From: Streptomyces sp. NBC_00440
Lineage (GTDB): Bacteria > Actinomycetota > Actinomycetes > Streptomycetales > Streptomycetaceae
Length of the DNA stretch: 64,000 bases
Reading direction: 5' to 3'
Assembly: GCF_036014215.1 (NCBI RefSeq)
Contig: NZ_CP107921.1
Span: 1,497,501-1,561,500 of the forward strand
Shown here: in pieces, positions 34,238 to 42,355 of the stretch
How the letters are laid out: every line of letters starts with the position of its first letter
Position numbering within the stretch: position 1 is the stretch's first letter
Notes under the pieces: model-generated
Database searches by the model: none
The model's input: the letters and a program-made list of their open reading frames with translations, nothing else
Told to the model about the DNA's origin: nothing
Translations under genes and position numbers: made by a program

Positions 34238-34513
34238 TCAGGTGGTGTGTCTGCTGCCCCGGACCGAGGTCCAGAGCTTGTCCCCCACGCCGACGATGAT
34301 CACGGCGCCGGCCAGCTGGAGCAGATGTCTGATCCAGTCGATACCCCGGGTGTCGTTGACCCCCAGCCCGGTGGCCACCCAGTTGCCCAGCACACTGCCC
34401 AGGATGCCGAAGATCACGGTCAGCCACAGCGGGATCTGCTGCTTGCCCGGGATGATCGCCTTGGCGATCAGGCCGAGCACCAGCCCCACGATGATGGCCC
34501 ACAACCAATTCAT
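34238..34513 (-). CDS. GlsB/YeaQ/YmgE family membrane protein
   Basis: A 91-residue stress-associated membrane protein (transglycosylase-associated, TAG family). Three hydrophobic helices: residues 2-19, 27-50 and about 64-79. The glycine patterning LVLGLIAKAIIPGKQQIPLWLTVIFGILGSVLGNWVA is the family signature. The function is unknown; it is monocistronic. Confidence 0.9.
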   Translation of the reverse strand: MNWLWAIIVGLVLGLIAKAIIPGKQQIPLWLTVIFGILGSVLGNWVATGLGVNDTRGIDWIRHLLQLAGAVIIVGVGDKLWTSVRGSRHTT

Positions 34514-34725
34514 GTCGCCTCCTGATGCGGCTGCTGGATACGCACGGGCCCCAGTTTCGGCCCATCCTCCATACGGCGCATGTCGGACACCTCCATACGT
34601 GCCCCGGCAGCCCCGGTACGGGCGGTACGAGCGCGCCCCGCTCTTATCGGCGGCCGGGCCCCGGCGTAACGTGGTGCCGTCCGGTCCGGGGAGAGTCCGG
34701 CGCAGGAATCGGGTGGTGGAGCGTG

Positions 34726-35100
34726 ATGCGGAAGCAGCGCAGTGGTGAGGTCTTCCGGATCACGGGGGCCCGGACGGGTCTTGAGGAGGATGTACGCGGC
34801 CGGCAGCGCCGGTACATCATCTCGATGACGGTGCGCACCGTCGCGGTCATCCTGACCGCGGCTCTCTGGAACGTGGCACGGCCGGTGGCGATCGGGACGC
34901 TGGTGCTCGGCGCCTTCCTTCCGTACATCGCCGTGGTGATCGCGAACGCGGGCCGCGAGAACACTCCGGGGCTCCCCACGACGTTCGTTCCCGCGCCCTT
35001 CCGCCCGCCGCTGGAACCGTCCTCCATGGTTCCGGGGACGGATCCGGCGGACGAGGCACCCACCACGGAGCGTGACCAGCGGGCGGCGGAGCAGGGCTGA
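34726..35100 (+). CDS. DUF3099 membrane protein
   Basis: A 124-residue actinobacterial DUF3099 protein. The conserved N-terminus FRITGARTGLEEDVRGRQRRYIISMTVRT is followed by two transmembrane helices (about 36-52 and 57-77) and a Pro-rich cytoplasmic tail. The ATG at 34726 (or the GTG directly before it) follows GGTGGAGC. Function unknown. In other Streptomyces it also sits between tyrS and moaA, to my recollection. Confidence 0.85.
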   Translation: MRKQRSGEVFRITGARTGLEEDVRGRQRRYIISMTVRTVAVILTAALWNVARPVAIGTLVLGAFLPYIAVVIANAGRENTPGLPTTFVPAPFRPPLEPSSMVPGTDPADEAPTTERDQRAAEQG

Positions 35101-35200
35101 GGCGGGGCCGATCCCCTGCCGGTGTCAAAGCTCAAGAAAAGCTCAGATCAATCATGAAGTTCCGGTGCCGCAGTCCCATTGGCCCATGACATACTTTGGG

Positions 35201-35276
35201 GGCGCTCCGCATCCCCCGTCGGAGCGACGGACCGACGCCGGGCAGCTCCCCCCGTGGCTGCTCGGCGTCGCCTTTT
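35201..35276 (+). ncRNA. 6C-type small RNA
   Basis: Two consecutive hairpins with C-rich loops: CGCTCCG (35203-35209), loop CATCCCCCGT, CGGAGCG (35220-35226); then CGACGCCG-G-GCAGC (35233-35246), loop TCCCCCCGTG, GCTGC-T-CGGCGTCG (35257-35270), ending in CCTTTTTCC. This is the described layout of the actinobacterial 6C RNA (two stem-loops, each loop cytosine-rich). A -10-like TACTTT at 35192-35197 would start a ~73-nt transcript near 35204. The C-rich loops are suited to pairing with G-rich ribosome binding sites. The -35 is weak. Nothing else is seen in 35101-35340. Confidence 0.78.
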
Positions 35277-35340
35277 TCCGGCCCCTCCCTCCGGCTCCTC
35301 GCCTGTCCGTAACGGCGATGCTTTGGCCTAGGGTTGAGGT

Positions 35341-35637
35341 GTGAACTCCCCTGATTCGACCGGTTCCGCCCCGGTCCCGCCCGCCGCTGTCACGCCCGCC
35401 CCGGTCTGCTCGGCCAAGGGATGCCGGGCCGACGCCGTGTGGGTGCTGGCGTGGAACAACCCGAAACTGCACACCCCGGAGCGCCGGAAGACATGGCTGG
35501 CCTGTGCGGAACACCGGGAGCATCTGTCGCAGTTCCTGGGGGTGCGCGGCTTCCTCAAGGGCGTGGTGCTCCTGGCCGAGTGGGAGCAGAGGGGCCGGAC
35601 CGGGGAGACACAGACCGGCGAGACGCAGACCCCGTAA
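35341..35637 (+). CDS. Small conserved hypothetical (acetone-carboxylase-like annotation)
   Basis: A 98-residue soluble protein with CSAKGCRADAVWVLAWNNPKLHTPERRKTWLACAEHREHLSQFLGVRGFLK in its core: four zinc-ligand candidates (CxxxxC and CxxH). The family is often labelled acetone carboxylase in databases, without biochemical support that I know of. TAGGGT (35329-35334) lies 6 nt before the GTG, so the mRNA is probably leaderless. The C-terminus ends in an ETQTGETQTP repeat. Confidence 0.8.
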   Translation: MNSPDSTGSAPVPPAAVTPAPVCSAKGCRADAVWVLAWNNPKLHTPERRKTWLACAEHREHLSQFLGVRGFLKGVVLLAEWEQRGRTGETQTGETQTP

Positions 35638-35712
35638 GACACAACTGACCGACGGATCGCCGCCCGGCGGGGCGCAGGAACCGGCCGAGCGCAGGCCGGA
35701 CGGGTACGGCCG

Positions 35713-36702
35713 TCAGCCGCCGATCGCCGACATGGGCCGGTCGGGCTGGAGGAACGATGGGTCGTCCAGACCGGATCCGGCCTTCTTTCCCCACATCGCC
35801 AGCTTCCAGCGCCGGGCGATCTCCTCGTCCGGCTCCCCGGAGCGGAGCGCGCCCCGCAGGTCGGATTCCTCCTGGGCGAACAGGCAGGTGCGCACCTGTC
35901 CGTCCGCGGTGAGCCGGGTGCGGTCGCAGGCGGCACAGAACGGGCGGGTGACCGAGGCGATGACGCCGACCCGGTGCGGACCGCCGTCGACCACCCAGCG
36001 CTCGGCGGGCGCCGAACCGCGCTCTTCGCTGCCTTCCTCGGTCAGCGTGAAGCGGGTGCGCAGCGACTTGAGGATGTCACCTGCCGTGATCATGCCGTCG
36101 CGCTTCCAGCCGTGCTGGGCGTCGAGCGGCATCTGCTCGATGAAGCGCAGCTCGTACCCGTGCTCCACGGCCCAGGCGAGCAGGTCGGGTGCCTCGTCGT
36201 CGTTGAGCCCCGGCATCAGCACGGTGTTGACCTTGACCGGGGTGAGTCCGGCGGCGCCGGCGGCCGCCATACCGTCCAGCACATCGCGGTGCCGGTCCCT
36301 GCGGGTGAGGGTCTTGAAGACGTCCGGGCGCAGGGTGTCGAGCGAGACGTTGACCCGGTCGAGGCCCGCGGCCGCCAGGGCCTGGGCGGTGCGCTTGAGG
36401 CCGATGCCGTTGGTCGTGAGGGACATCCGGGGGCGCGACTCCAGGGCCGCGACGCGCTCGACGATGCCGACGAGACCGGGGCGCAGCAGCGGCTCACCGC
36501 CGGTGAAGCGGACCTCGGTGATGCCCAGGCTGGTCACGGCGATGCCGATCAGCCGGACGATTTCGTCGTCCGTGAGCAGATCGGGCTTGGCGAGCCACTG
36601 CAGGCCCTCTTCCGGCATGCAGTAGGTGCAGCGCAGATTACAGCGGTCCGTGAGTGACACTCGCAGGTCAGTGGCCACTCGGCCAAAGGTGTCGATAAGC
36701 AC
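35713..36702 (-). CDS. moaA: GTP 3',8-cyclase (molybdenum cofactor synthesis)
   Basis: A 329-residue radical SAM enzyme performing the first step of molybdopterin synthesis with MoaC. The radical SAM cluster motif is CNLRCTYC (about 21-28), the SAM loop FTGGEPLLRPG, and the second cluster CAACDRTRLTADGQVRTC. The C-terminal GG (SAIGG) needed for activity is intact. GTG start at 36702 (VLIDTFGRVATDLRVS). It can supply cofactor to the molybdenum hydroxylase encoded at 22669-24924. Confidence 0.96.
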   Translation of the reverse strand: MLIDTFGRVATDLRVSLTDRCNLRCTYCMPEEGLQWLAKPDLLTDDEIVRLIGIAVTSLGITEVRFTGGEPLLRPGLVGIVERVAALESRPRMSLTTNGIGLKRTAQALAAAGLDRVNVSLDTLRPDVFKTLTRRDRHRDVLDGMAAAGAAGLTPVKVNTVLMPGLNDDEAPDLLAWAVEHGYELRFIEQMPLDAQHGWKRDGMITAGDILKSLRTRFTLTEEGSEERGSAPAERWVVDGGPHRVGVIASVTRPFCAACDRTRLTADGQVRTCLFAQEESDLRGALRSGEPDEEIARRWKLAMWGKKAGSGLDDPSFLQPDRPMSAIGG

Positions 36703-36792
36703 GGTGGGCCCCCTCCCCGATAGCGGAAATGCGTACGCAACCGAGCCTACGCGACACCTGTGACAGCGACAGGGCCGATTACCACAGGGTAG

Positions 36793-36832
36793 GCGGGGGC
36801 CCGGTCGTATGGATCTACGACCGGGCCCCCGC
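36793..36832 (-). terminator. Terminator downstream of actP
   Basis: A perfect 17-bp stem (36793-36809 with 36816-36832) and a 6-nt loop lie 33 bp after the actP stop and before moaA on the same strand, so actP and moaA are separate units. Confidence 0.88.
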
Positions 36833-36864
36833 GCCGGCACGTCTCCTGCCTGCGCGGACTGCCG

Positions 36865-38487
36865 TCAGTGGGCGCCGAATCCGGTGAGGGACCTGACCTC
36901 CAGCTCGGCGTACTTGCCCTCGTCCGGCTTCTCGGGCGAGAGCAGCGAGCCCAGCCAGCCGAGCAGGAACCCCAGCGGGATGGAGATGAGGCCGGGGTTC
37001 TCCAGCGGGAACCAGGCGAAGTCGACGCCCTTGAACATCGAGGTGGGCTTCCCGGAGACGACCGGCGAGAAGAGCACCAGCACCACGGAGGAGATGAGCC
37101 CGCCGTAGATGGACCACAGGGCGCCCGAGGTCGTGAACCTCTTCCAGAAGAGGCTGTAGAGCAGGGTCGGCAGATTGGCGGACGCGGCGACCGCGAAGGC
37201 CAGGGCGACCAGACCCGCGACGTTCAGATCGCGGGCGAAGGCACCCAGCACGATGGCGACGGCACCGATCGCGACGGTCGCCCAGCGGGCCGCGCGCATC
37301 TCCTCCTTCTCGGTGGCCTGCCCCCTGCGGATGACGTTGGCGTAGATGTCGTGCGCGAACGACGACGAGGAGGCCAGGGTCAGCCCGGCGACCACCGCGA
37401 GGATGGTGGCGAACGCGACCGCCGAGATCACCGCGAGCAGGACCGAACCCCCGGTGGAGTCGGCGCCGCCGCCGATCTGCAGGGCCGCGAGCGGGGCCGC
37501 CGTGTTCCCCGCCGGGTTGGACGCGATGATGTCGGCGGGCTTGAGCAGGGCCGCGGCGCCGAACCCGAGCACGATCGTCATCAGGTAGAAGGCGCCGATG
37601 ATGCCGATCGCCCAGTTCACCGACTTGCGGGCGGCCTTGGCCGTCGGCACGGTGTAGAAGCGGATCAGGATGTGCGGCAGACCCGCGGTGCCGAGCACCA
37701 GCGCGATGCCGAGCGAGATGAAGTCCAGCTTGGAGGTTCCCGTAGCGCCGTACTTGAGGCCGGGTTCCAGGAACGCCTTCCCCTTGCCGCTGTTCGACGC
37801 GGCCGAGCCGAGCAGGTCGGAGACGTTGAAGTGGAATTTGAGCAGGATCAGAAAGGTGATGAGGACGGTTCCGGCGATCAGCAGGACGGCCTTGACCATC
37901 TGGACCCAGGTGGTGCCCTTCATCCCGCCGATCGTGACGTACACGATCATCAGGACTCCGACCAGGGCGACGATGGCGATCTTCCCGGCGTCGCTGGTGA
38001 TGCCGAGCAGCAGCGAGACCAGGACACCGGCGCCCGCCATCTGCGCCAGCAGGTAGAAGATCGAGACGACGATGGTGGACGCCCCCGCGGCGGTGCGGAC
38101 GGGGCGCTGGCGCATCCGGTAGGCGAGGACGTCGCCCATCGTGTAGCGGCCGGAGTTGCGCAGCGGCTCGGCGACGAGCAGCAGGGCGACCAGCCAGGCG
38201 ACCAGGAAGCCGATCGAGTAGAGGAAGCCGTCGTAGCCGAAGAGGGCGATGGCGCCCGCGATGCCGAGGAACGACGCGGCCGACATGTAGTCGCCGGAGA
38301 CCGCGAGCCCGTTCTGCAGTGCGGTGAACTGCCGGCCGCCCGCGTAGAAGTCGGCGGCGCTCCTGGTACGGCGTCCGGCCCAGACGGTGATGACGAGCGT
38401 GGCGACGACGAAGACCGCGAAGAGCGTGATGATCAGGGGCCGGTGCTGGGTGGTCGCCGACGCGGCGAGCTGGACTGCGGGGCTCAT
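36865..38487 (-). CDS. actP: Cation/acetate symporter, SSS family
   Basis: A 540-residue sodium:solute symporter with 13 predicted helices. RTRSAADFYAGGRQFTALQNGLAVSGDYMSAASFLGIAG is the ActP signature, and AFATILAVVAGLTLASSSSFAHDIY the conserved helix 8-9 region. It imports acetate and short-chain carboxylates. ATG at 38487 overlaps the upstream DUF485 gene by 4 bp (ATGA), the standard yjcH-actP pairing. Confidence 0.95.
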   Translation of the reverse strand: MSPAVQLAASATTQHRPLIITLFAVFVVATLVITVWAGRRTRSAADFYAGGRQFTALQNGLAVSGDYMSAASFLGIAGAIALFGYDGFLYSIGFLVAWLVALLLVAEPLRNSGRYTMGDVLAYRMRQRPVRTAAGASTIVVSIFYLLAQMAGAGVLVSLLLGITSDAGKIAIVALVGVLMIVYVTIGGMKGTTWVQMVKAVLLIAGTVLITFLILLKFHFNVSDLLGSAASNSGKGKAFLEPGLKYGATGTSKLDFISLGIALVLGTAGLPHILIRFYTVPTAKAARKSVNWAIGIIGAFYLMTIVLGFGAAALLKPADIIASNPAGNTAAPLAALQIGGGADSTGGSVLLAVISAVAFATILAVVAGLTLASSSSFAHDIYANVIRRGQATEKEEMRAARWATVAIGAVAIVLGAFARDLNVAGLVALAFAVAASANLPTLLYSLFWKRFTTSGALWSIYGGLISSVVLVLFSPVVSGKPTSMFKGVDFAWFPLENPGLISIPLGFLLGWLGSLLSPEKPDEGKYAELEVRSLTGFGAH

Positions 38488-38855
38488 GCGCGCTCCTCCA
38501 TACGGGACTTGATCGCGGCGCCCTTCGGGTCGAGCCGGGCCGCGGCATGCCGCGAGTAGAACCACGCGATGAGGAACGTGGTGAGGAACTGGGCGAGGCC
38601 GAGGACCAGCGCCACATTGATGTTGCCGAAGAGCCTGGTGCCCATGAAGCCGCCCGCGTAGCTCGACAGCAGGACGTACAGCAGGTACCAGGCGACGAAG
38701 CCGACGGTCAGCGGAAAGGCGAAGGAGCGGTGGGCGCGGCGCAGTTCGCCGAACTCGGCGCTCCGCTGCACCTCGGTGAACATCTCTGTCGTGGGCCGGC
38801 CGGGGCGGGGTCCGGTGTCCGTTCCGTCCGGGAACTGCGGTGCATCGGTGGCCAC
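38484..38855 (-). CDS. DUF485 membrane protein (YjcH-like)
   Basis: A 123-residue two-helix membrane protein (helices about 46-66 and 80-100). EFGELRRAHRSFAFPLTVGFVAWYLLYVLLSSYA is the DUF485 core. DUF485 genes nearly always precede actP and probably support the symporter. GTG start at 38855 with GGAGAATCC upstream. Confidence 0.92.
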   Translation of the reverse strand: MATDAPQFPDGTDTGPRPGRPTTEMFTEVQRSAEFGELRRAHRSFAFPLTVGFVAWYLLYVLLSSYAGGFMGTRLFGNINVALVLGLAQFLTTFLIAWFYSRHAAARLDPKGAAIKSRMEERA

Positions 38856-38960
38856 GGATTCTCCTCGCGACGTGCTTGCGGTGGGTGGGCTGCCGGAGGC
38901 CTGCGGTACGGGCCTCCGACAAGGGCACGGCGCGCGGGGCCAAGTGGTTCAATGCCCGGC

Positions 38961-38993
38961 CCTTCCTGCTGGATCGATCGACGGGCAGGAAGG
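38961..38993. repeat. Inverted repeat in the divergent actP/subtilase region
   Basis: CCTTCCTGC (38961-38969) and GCAGGAAGG (38985-38993) are perfect complements around a 15-nt centre that itself contains GATCGATC. In the 219-bp divergent gap this may be an operator or a leader hairpin; no other element is clear in 38856-39074. Confidence 0.5.
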
Positions 38994-39074
38994 TCCGGCG
39001 TCGGCTTCACTGGTCGGGTAGCGCCCAACTGCGTTCCGCAGCAGGGCGGTTGACACGGATGATGTGGAGAACCC

Positions 39075-40613
39075 ATGGATCGTCTGAGATACGGGCGGTG
39101 GCGCGCACTCGCGCTGCCCGCAGGACTGGCACTCGTCGCCTCGCTCGGCCTCCTGCCGGCCACCGCGACAGCGGAGCAGGGCGGCGGCCCCGCGCACTCA
39201 TCGGCTCCCGGGGCGGGTCCCGGTCTGTCGTACGTCGTGAACACCGGGACCGGTCACGGCACGCCGGCCGCGGTGGAGCGGGCCATCTCCCGGGCGGGAG
39301 GGTCGGTGGTCATGGCGTACGACAAGGTGGGCGTGATCGTCGCGCACTCGCCGGACCCGGACTTCTCGAAGACCATCCGCAGGGCCGGAGGGGTCGAATC
39401 GGCCGGTGCCACCCGCACCGCGCCGCTGCCCGCCGAGGCCGCCACGGACACGGCCACACCGCTGGAACTCACAGCGCGGCAGCGGAAGGCGCTGGCGGCC
39501 GAGGCCGCGCCCGGTGCGGATCCGATGGAGCCGCTCCAGTGGGACATGAGGGCCATCAAGGCGGACAAGGCCCATGAGAAGACGCTCGGCAGCCGTGCCG
39601 TCACCGTCGCGGTGATCGACTCGGGCGTCGACGACACACATCCGGACATCGCCCCCAACTTCGACCGCGCGGGCTCGGCGGACTGTGCGACGGGCAGGCC
39701 CGACACCACGGACGGCGCCTGGCGGCCGGGCAGCGGGGGGAATCCGCACGGCACGCATGTGGCGGGCGAGATCGCGGGCGCGCGGAACGGCATCGGCATC
39801 ACCGGTGTCGCGCCGGGGGTGCGGGTGTCCGGCATCAAGGTCGGCACGGCGTCCTCGTTCTTCTACACGGAGGCCGTCGTCTGCGCCTTCATATGGGCCG
39901 CCGACCACGGTGCCGATGTGACCAACAACAGCTATTTCACCGACCCGTGGTACTTCAACTGCACGGACGACCCGGACCAGAAGGCCCTGGTCGAGGCGGT
40001 CACCCGGGCCTCCCGGTACGCGGAGCGCAAGGGCACGGTCAATGTCGCGGGCGCGGCCAACGACGGGTTCGACCTCGCCTCGCACTCGGTCACCGACATA
40101 CTGAGCCCCGACGACGGCACAGCGGTCTCCCGTACGGTCGACCCGTCCAAGTGCCCGCAGATTCCGGGCCAGTTGCCGGGTGTCGTCACCGTGGCCGCGA
40201 CCGGCGCCAAGACCCTCAAGTCCTCCTACTCCAACTACGGACTCGGGGTCATCGACATCGCGGCGCCGGGCGGCGACTCGGTGGCGTTCCAGCCCCCCGA
40301 GCCGCCCGCGACCAGCAGCGCGGTCCTCGGCCCTGTGCCGGGCGGCGGCTACGCCTACATGTCAGGCACGTCCATGGCGTCCCCCCATGCCGCCGGGGTC
40401 GCGGCCCTGATCAAGTCCCGCCATCCGCACGCCTCACCCGCACAGGTCGAGGCGCTGCTGTACGCGGGCGCCGACCGGCTCGCCTGCCCGGACCCGTACC
40501 CGATCGACGCCAACGGTGACGGCAGGCCCGACGCGGTCTGCCGCGGCGGCAGGGACCACAACAGCTTCTACGGGGCGGGTCTGGCCGACGCGCTGCACGC
40601 GGTCACCCGGTAG
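39075..40613 (+). CDS. Secreted S8 family serine protease (subtilase)
   Basis: A 512-residue extracellular protease. Signal peptide about 1-33 (ALALPAGLALVASLGLLPATATA), an inhibitor-like propeptide (about 50-150), then the peptidase S8 domain with the catalytic triad in VAVIDSGVDDTHPD, NPHGTHVAGEIAG and GTSMASPHAAGVAAL; the oxyanion Asn is likely in GAANDGFD. Four cysteines in the mature part suggest disulfides. The C-terminus ends soon after the domain, with no anchor. It is likely to act in mycelial protein turnover. GGAGAACCC precedes the ATG. Confidence 0.95.
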   Translation: MDRLRYGRWRALALPAGLALVASLGLLPATATAEQGGGPAHSSAPGAGPGLSYVVNTGTGHGTPAAVERAISRAGGSVVMAYDKVGVIVAHSPDPDFSKTIRRAGGVESAGATRTAPLPAEAATDTATPLELTARQRKALAAEAAPGADPMEPLQWDMRAIKADKAHEKTLGSRAVTVAVIDSGVDDTHPDIAPNFDRAGSADCATGRPDTTDGAWRPGSGGNPHGTHVAGEIAGARNGIGITGVAPGVRVSGIKVGTASSFFYTEAVVCAFIWAADHGADVTNNSYFTDPWYFNCTDDPDQKALVEAVTRASRYAERKGTVNVAGAANDGFDLASHSVTDILSPDDGTAVSRTVDPSKCPQIPGQLPGVVTVAATGAKTLKSSYSNYGLGVIDIAAPGGDSVAFQPPEPPATSSAVLGPVPGGGYAYMSGTSMASPHAAGVAALIKSRHPHASPAQVEALLYAGADRLACPDPYPIDANGDGRPDAVCRGGRDHNSFYGAGLADALHAVTR

Positions 40614-40630
40614 GGCCCGTCGCACCGCGC

Positions 40631-41671
40631 CTACTTCACCAGCACCTTGAGCGCGGTGCGCTCGTCCATCGCCCGGTAGCCCTCCGGCACCTCGTCCAGG
40701 CCGACGGTCCGGTCGAAGACCGGTGACGGGTCGATCGTGCCGTCCAGTACGTCGGGGAGCAGCTCGGGGATGTAGGTGCGGACCGGCGCGACACCGCCAC
40801 GCAGGGCGATGTTGCGGTTGAACATGTCGCTGAGGCTCAGACCCGTGCCGCTGCCGTGCGGGACACCGACGTACCCGATGGCTCCGCCGTCGCGGGTGAC
40901 GGCGACGGCGGTGGCCATCGACTGCTCGGTGCCGACGGCCTCGATCACCGCGTGCGCGCCCTGGCCGCCGGTCAGCTCGCGCACCGCGGCGACGGCCTCG
41001 TCGCCGCGGACCGCGACGATGTCCGTGGCGCCGAAGGTCCGGGCGATGTCCGTGCGGGCCCGGTGCCGGCCGAGCGCGATGATGCGCTCGGCGCCGAGCC
41101 GCCTGGCGGCCAGTACGCCGCAGAGCCCGACCGCTCCGTCACCGACGACGGCGACGGTGCTGCCCGGCCGCACCCCCGCGCCGAGGGCGGCGTGGTGGCC
41201 GGTGCCCATGACGTCGGAGAGCGCGAGCAGCCCGGTGAGCAACCGGTCGTCGGACGCGGCGGCGGCCGGGAGCTTGACGAGTGTGGCGTCGGCGAAGGGC
41301 ACCCTGACCGCTTCGCCCTGGCCGCCGTCGGCGCCGACCGAGCCCCAGAACCCGCCCTGCGGGCAGGAGGTGGTCAGCCCTTCGGCGCAGTACTCGCAGG
41401 CGCCGTCGGACCAGACGAAGGGCGCGACGACGAGGTCACCGGTGGCGAAGCCCCGTACGTCGGCGCCGGCCGACTCGACGGTGCCGAGGAACTCGTGGCC
41501 GATGCGCTGCCCCGGGACGCGCGCGGCCACCCCCCGGTAGGCCCAGAGGTCGCTGCCGCAGATGCAGGACCGCAGGACGCGGACGACGACGTCGGTGGGG
41601 TGCTGGATCGCGGGGTCCGGCACCTCTTCCACGCGGATGTCGTGAGGGGCGTGGATGACGGTGGCGCGCAT
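40631..41671 (-). CDS. Zinc-dependent alcohol dehydrogenase family protein
   Basis: A 346-residue MDR-superfamily dehydrogenase. Catalytic zinc ligands are in SCICGSDLWAYRG and GHEFLGTVE; the Rossmann motif is VVGDGAVGLCGVLAA. The structural zinc lobe reads DGACEYCAEGLTTSC, so the first of the usual four cysteines is Asp. QxGFWG and HGSGTGLSLSDMFNRN suggest the threonine-dehydrogenase-like/IMP-type subgroup. Substrate unknown; likely an NADP-linked reductase. It stands alone and converges on the subtilase gene. Confidence 0.9.
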   Translation of the reverse strand: MRATVIHAPHDIRVEEVPDPAIQHPTDVVVRVLRSCICGSDLWAYRGVAARVPGQRIGHEFLGTVESAGADVRGFATGDLVVAPFVWSDGACEYCAEGLTTSCPQGGFWGSVGADGGQGEAVRVPFADATLVKLPAAAASDDRLLTGLLALSDVMGTGHHAALGAGVRPGSTVAVVGDGAVGLCGVLAARRLGAERIIALGRHRARTDIARTFGATDIVAVRGDEAVAAVRELTGGQGAHAVIEAVGTEQSMATAVAVTRDGGAIGYVGVPHGSGTGLSLSDMFNRNIALRGGVAPVRTYIPELLPDVLDGTIDPSPVFDRTVGLDEVPEGYRAMDERTALKVLVK

Positions 41672-41689
41672 GGGACAAATCCTTGCTGA

Positions 41690-42355
41690 TCAGACAGATG
41701 TACGACTGCCACCGTACCCGGGAGCCGGCGCACCCCAGGACCGGAGCACCCCGGAGGCCAGCAGGGACTGGGCCGCCAGATAGGTCGCCATGACCCAGAA
41801 ACCGGGTACGGGCGGCTGCGGCAGGTCCGCGATGCCCGTGGCGATCAGCGTGTCGGAGACCAGGAAGAGCGCCCCGCCCAGCCCGGCCCGCAGGCCGAGT
41901 CCGCTCGCCCGGTACGCCATGGCGGTGAGCAGCAGCGAGTAGCCCGCCACCGGGATCCGCAGCCCGGCCGGGAGGGCGGGCAGCAGCACGGCGGCCGTGG
42001 CGGCCAGCGCGACCGCGTAGCCCGCCCCGAGGTACGGGTTCGTCCGGCCGCGGCCGAAGAGCACCAGGTAGCAGACGTGCCCGGCGGCGAACAGCGCCAT
42101 CCCGGTGAGGAAGGCCGGGTCCGCGTCGATCAGGAGCAGGGTGTCGCCGCCCCAGCCGAACAGCAGCGCCGCGATCAGCAGCCGGGGCGCGCCCCGCGCG
42201 TACACCTGGGCCGCGAGCAGCGGCATCAGCAGCGGTTTGGCGACGGCGTGGAGGGTCTGGGCGGTGTGCCCGTGCACGAGGAGCGCGGAGAGGTCGGTCA
42301 GGGCGGCGAGCGCGTAGGCGAACAGCAGCAGCCGCGCGGCCCGCTCCCGCGTCAC
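41690..42355 (-). CDS. YhhN/TMEM86 family protein (lysoplasmalogenase-like)
   Basis: A 221-residue integral membrane protein with about eight helices. LHAVAKPLLMPLLAAQVYA, ALLFGWGGDTLLLID, FLTGMALFAAGHVCYLVLFGR and GGALFLVSDTLIATG are the YhhN/TMEM86 motifs, including the two conserved aspartates. TMEM86B cleaves the vinyl-ether bond of lysoplasmalogens. GTG at 42355 overlaps the upstream hydroxylase stop (GTGA), so the two are coupled. Confidence 0.9.
   Translation of the reverse strand: MTRERAARLLLFAYALAALTDLSALLVHGHTAQTLHAVAKPLLMPLLAAQVYARGAPRLLIAALLFGWGGDTLLLIDADPAFLTGMALFAAGHVCYLVLFGRGRTNPYLGAGYAVALAATAAVLLPALPAGLRIPVAGYSLLLTAMAYRASGLGLRAGLGGALFLVSDTLIATGIADLPQPPVPGFWVMATYLAAQSLLASGVLRSWGAPAPGYGGSRTSV

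Noticed and set aside
35072..35344. A 90-codon frame across the 6C RNA region.
   Set aside because: It would read through two stable hairpins and a U-tract terminator; the RNA explanation fits better.
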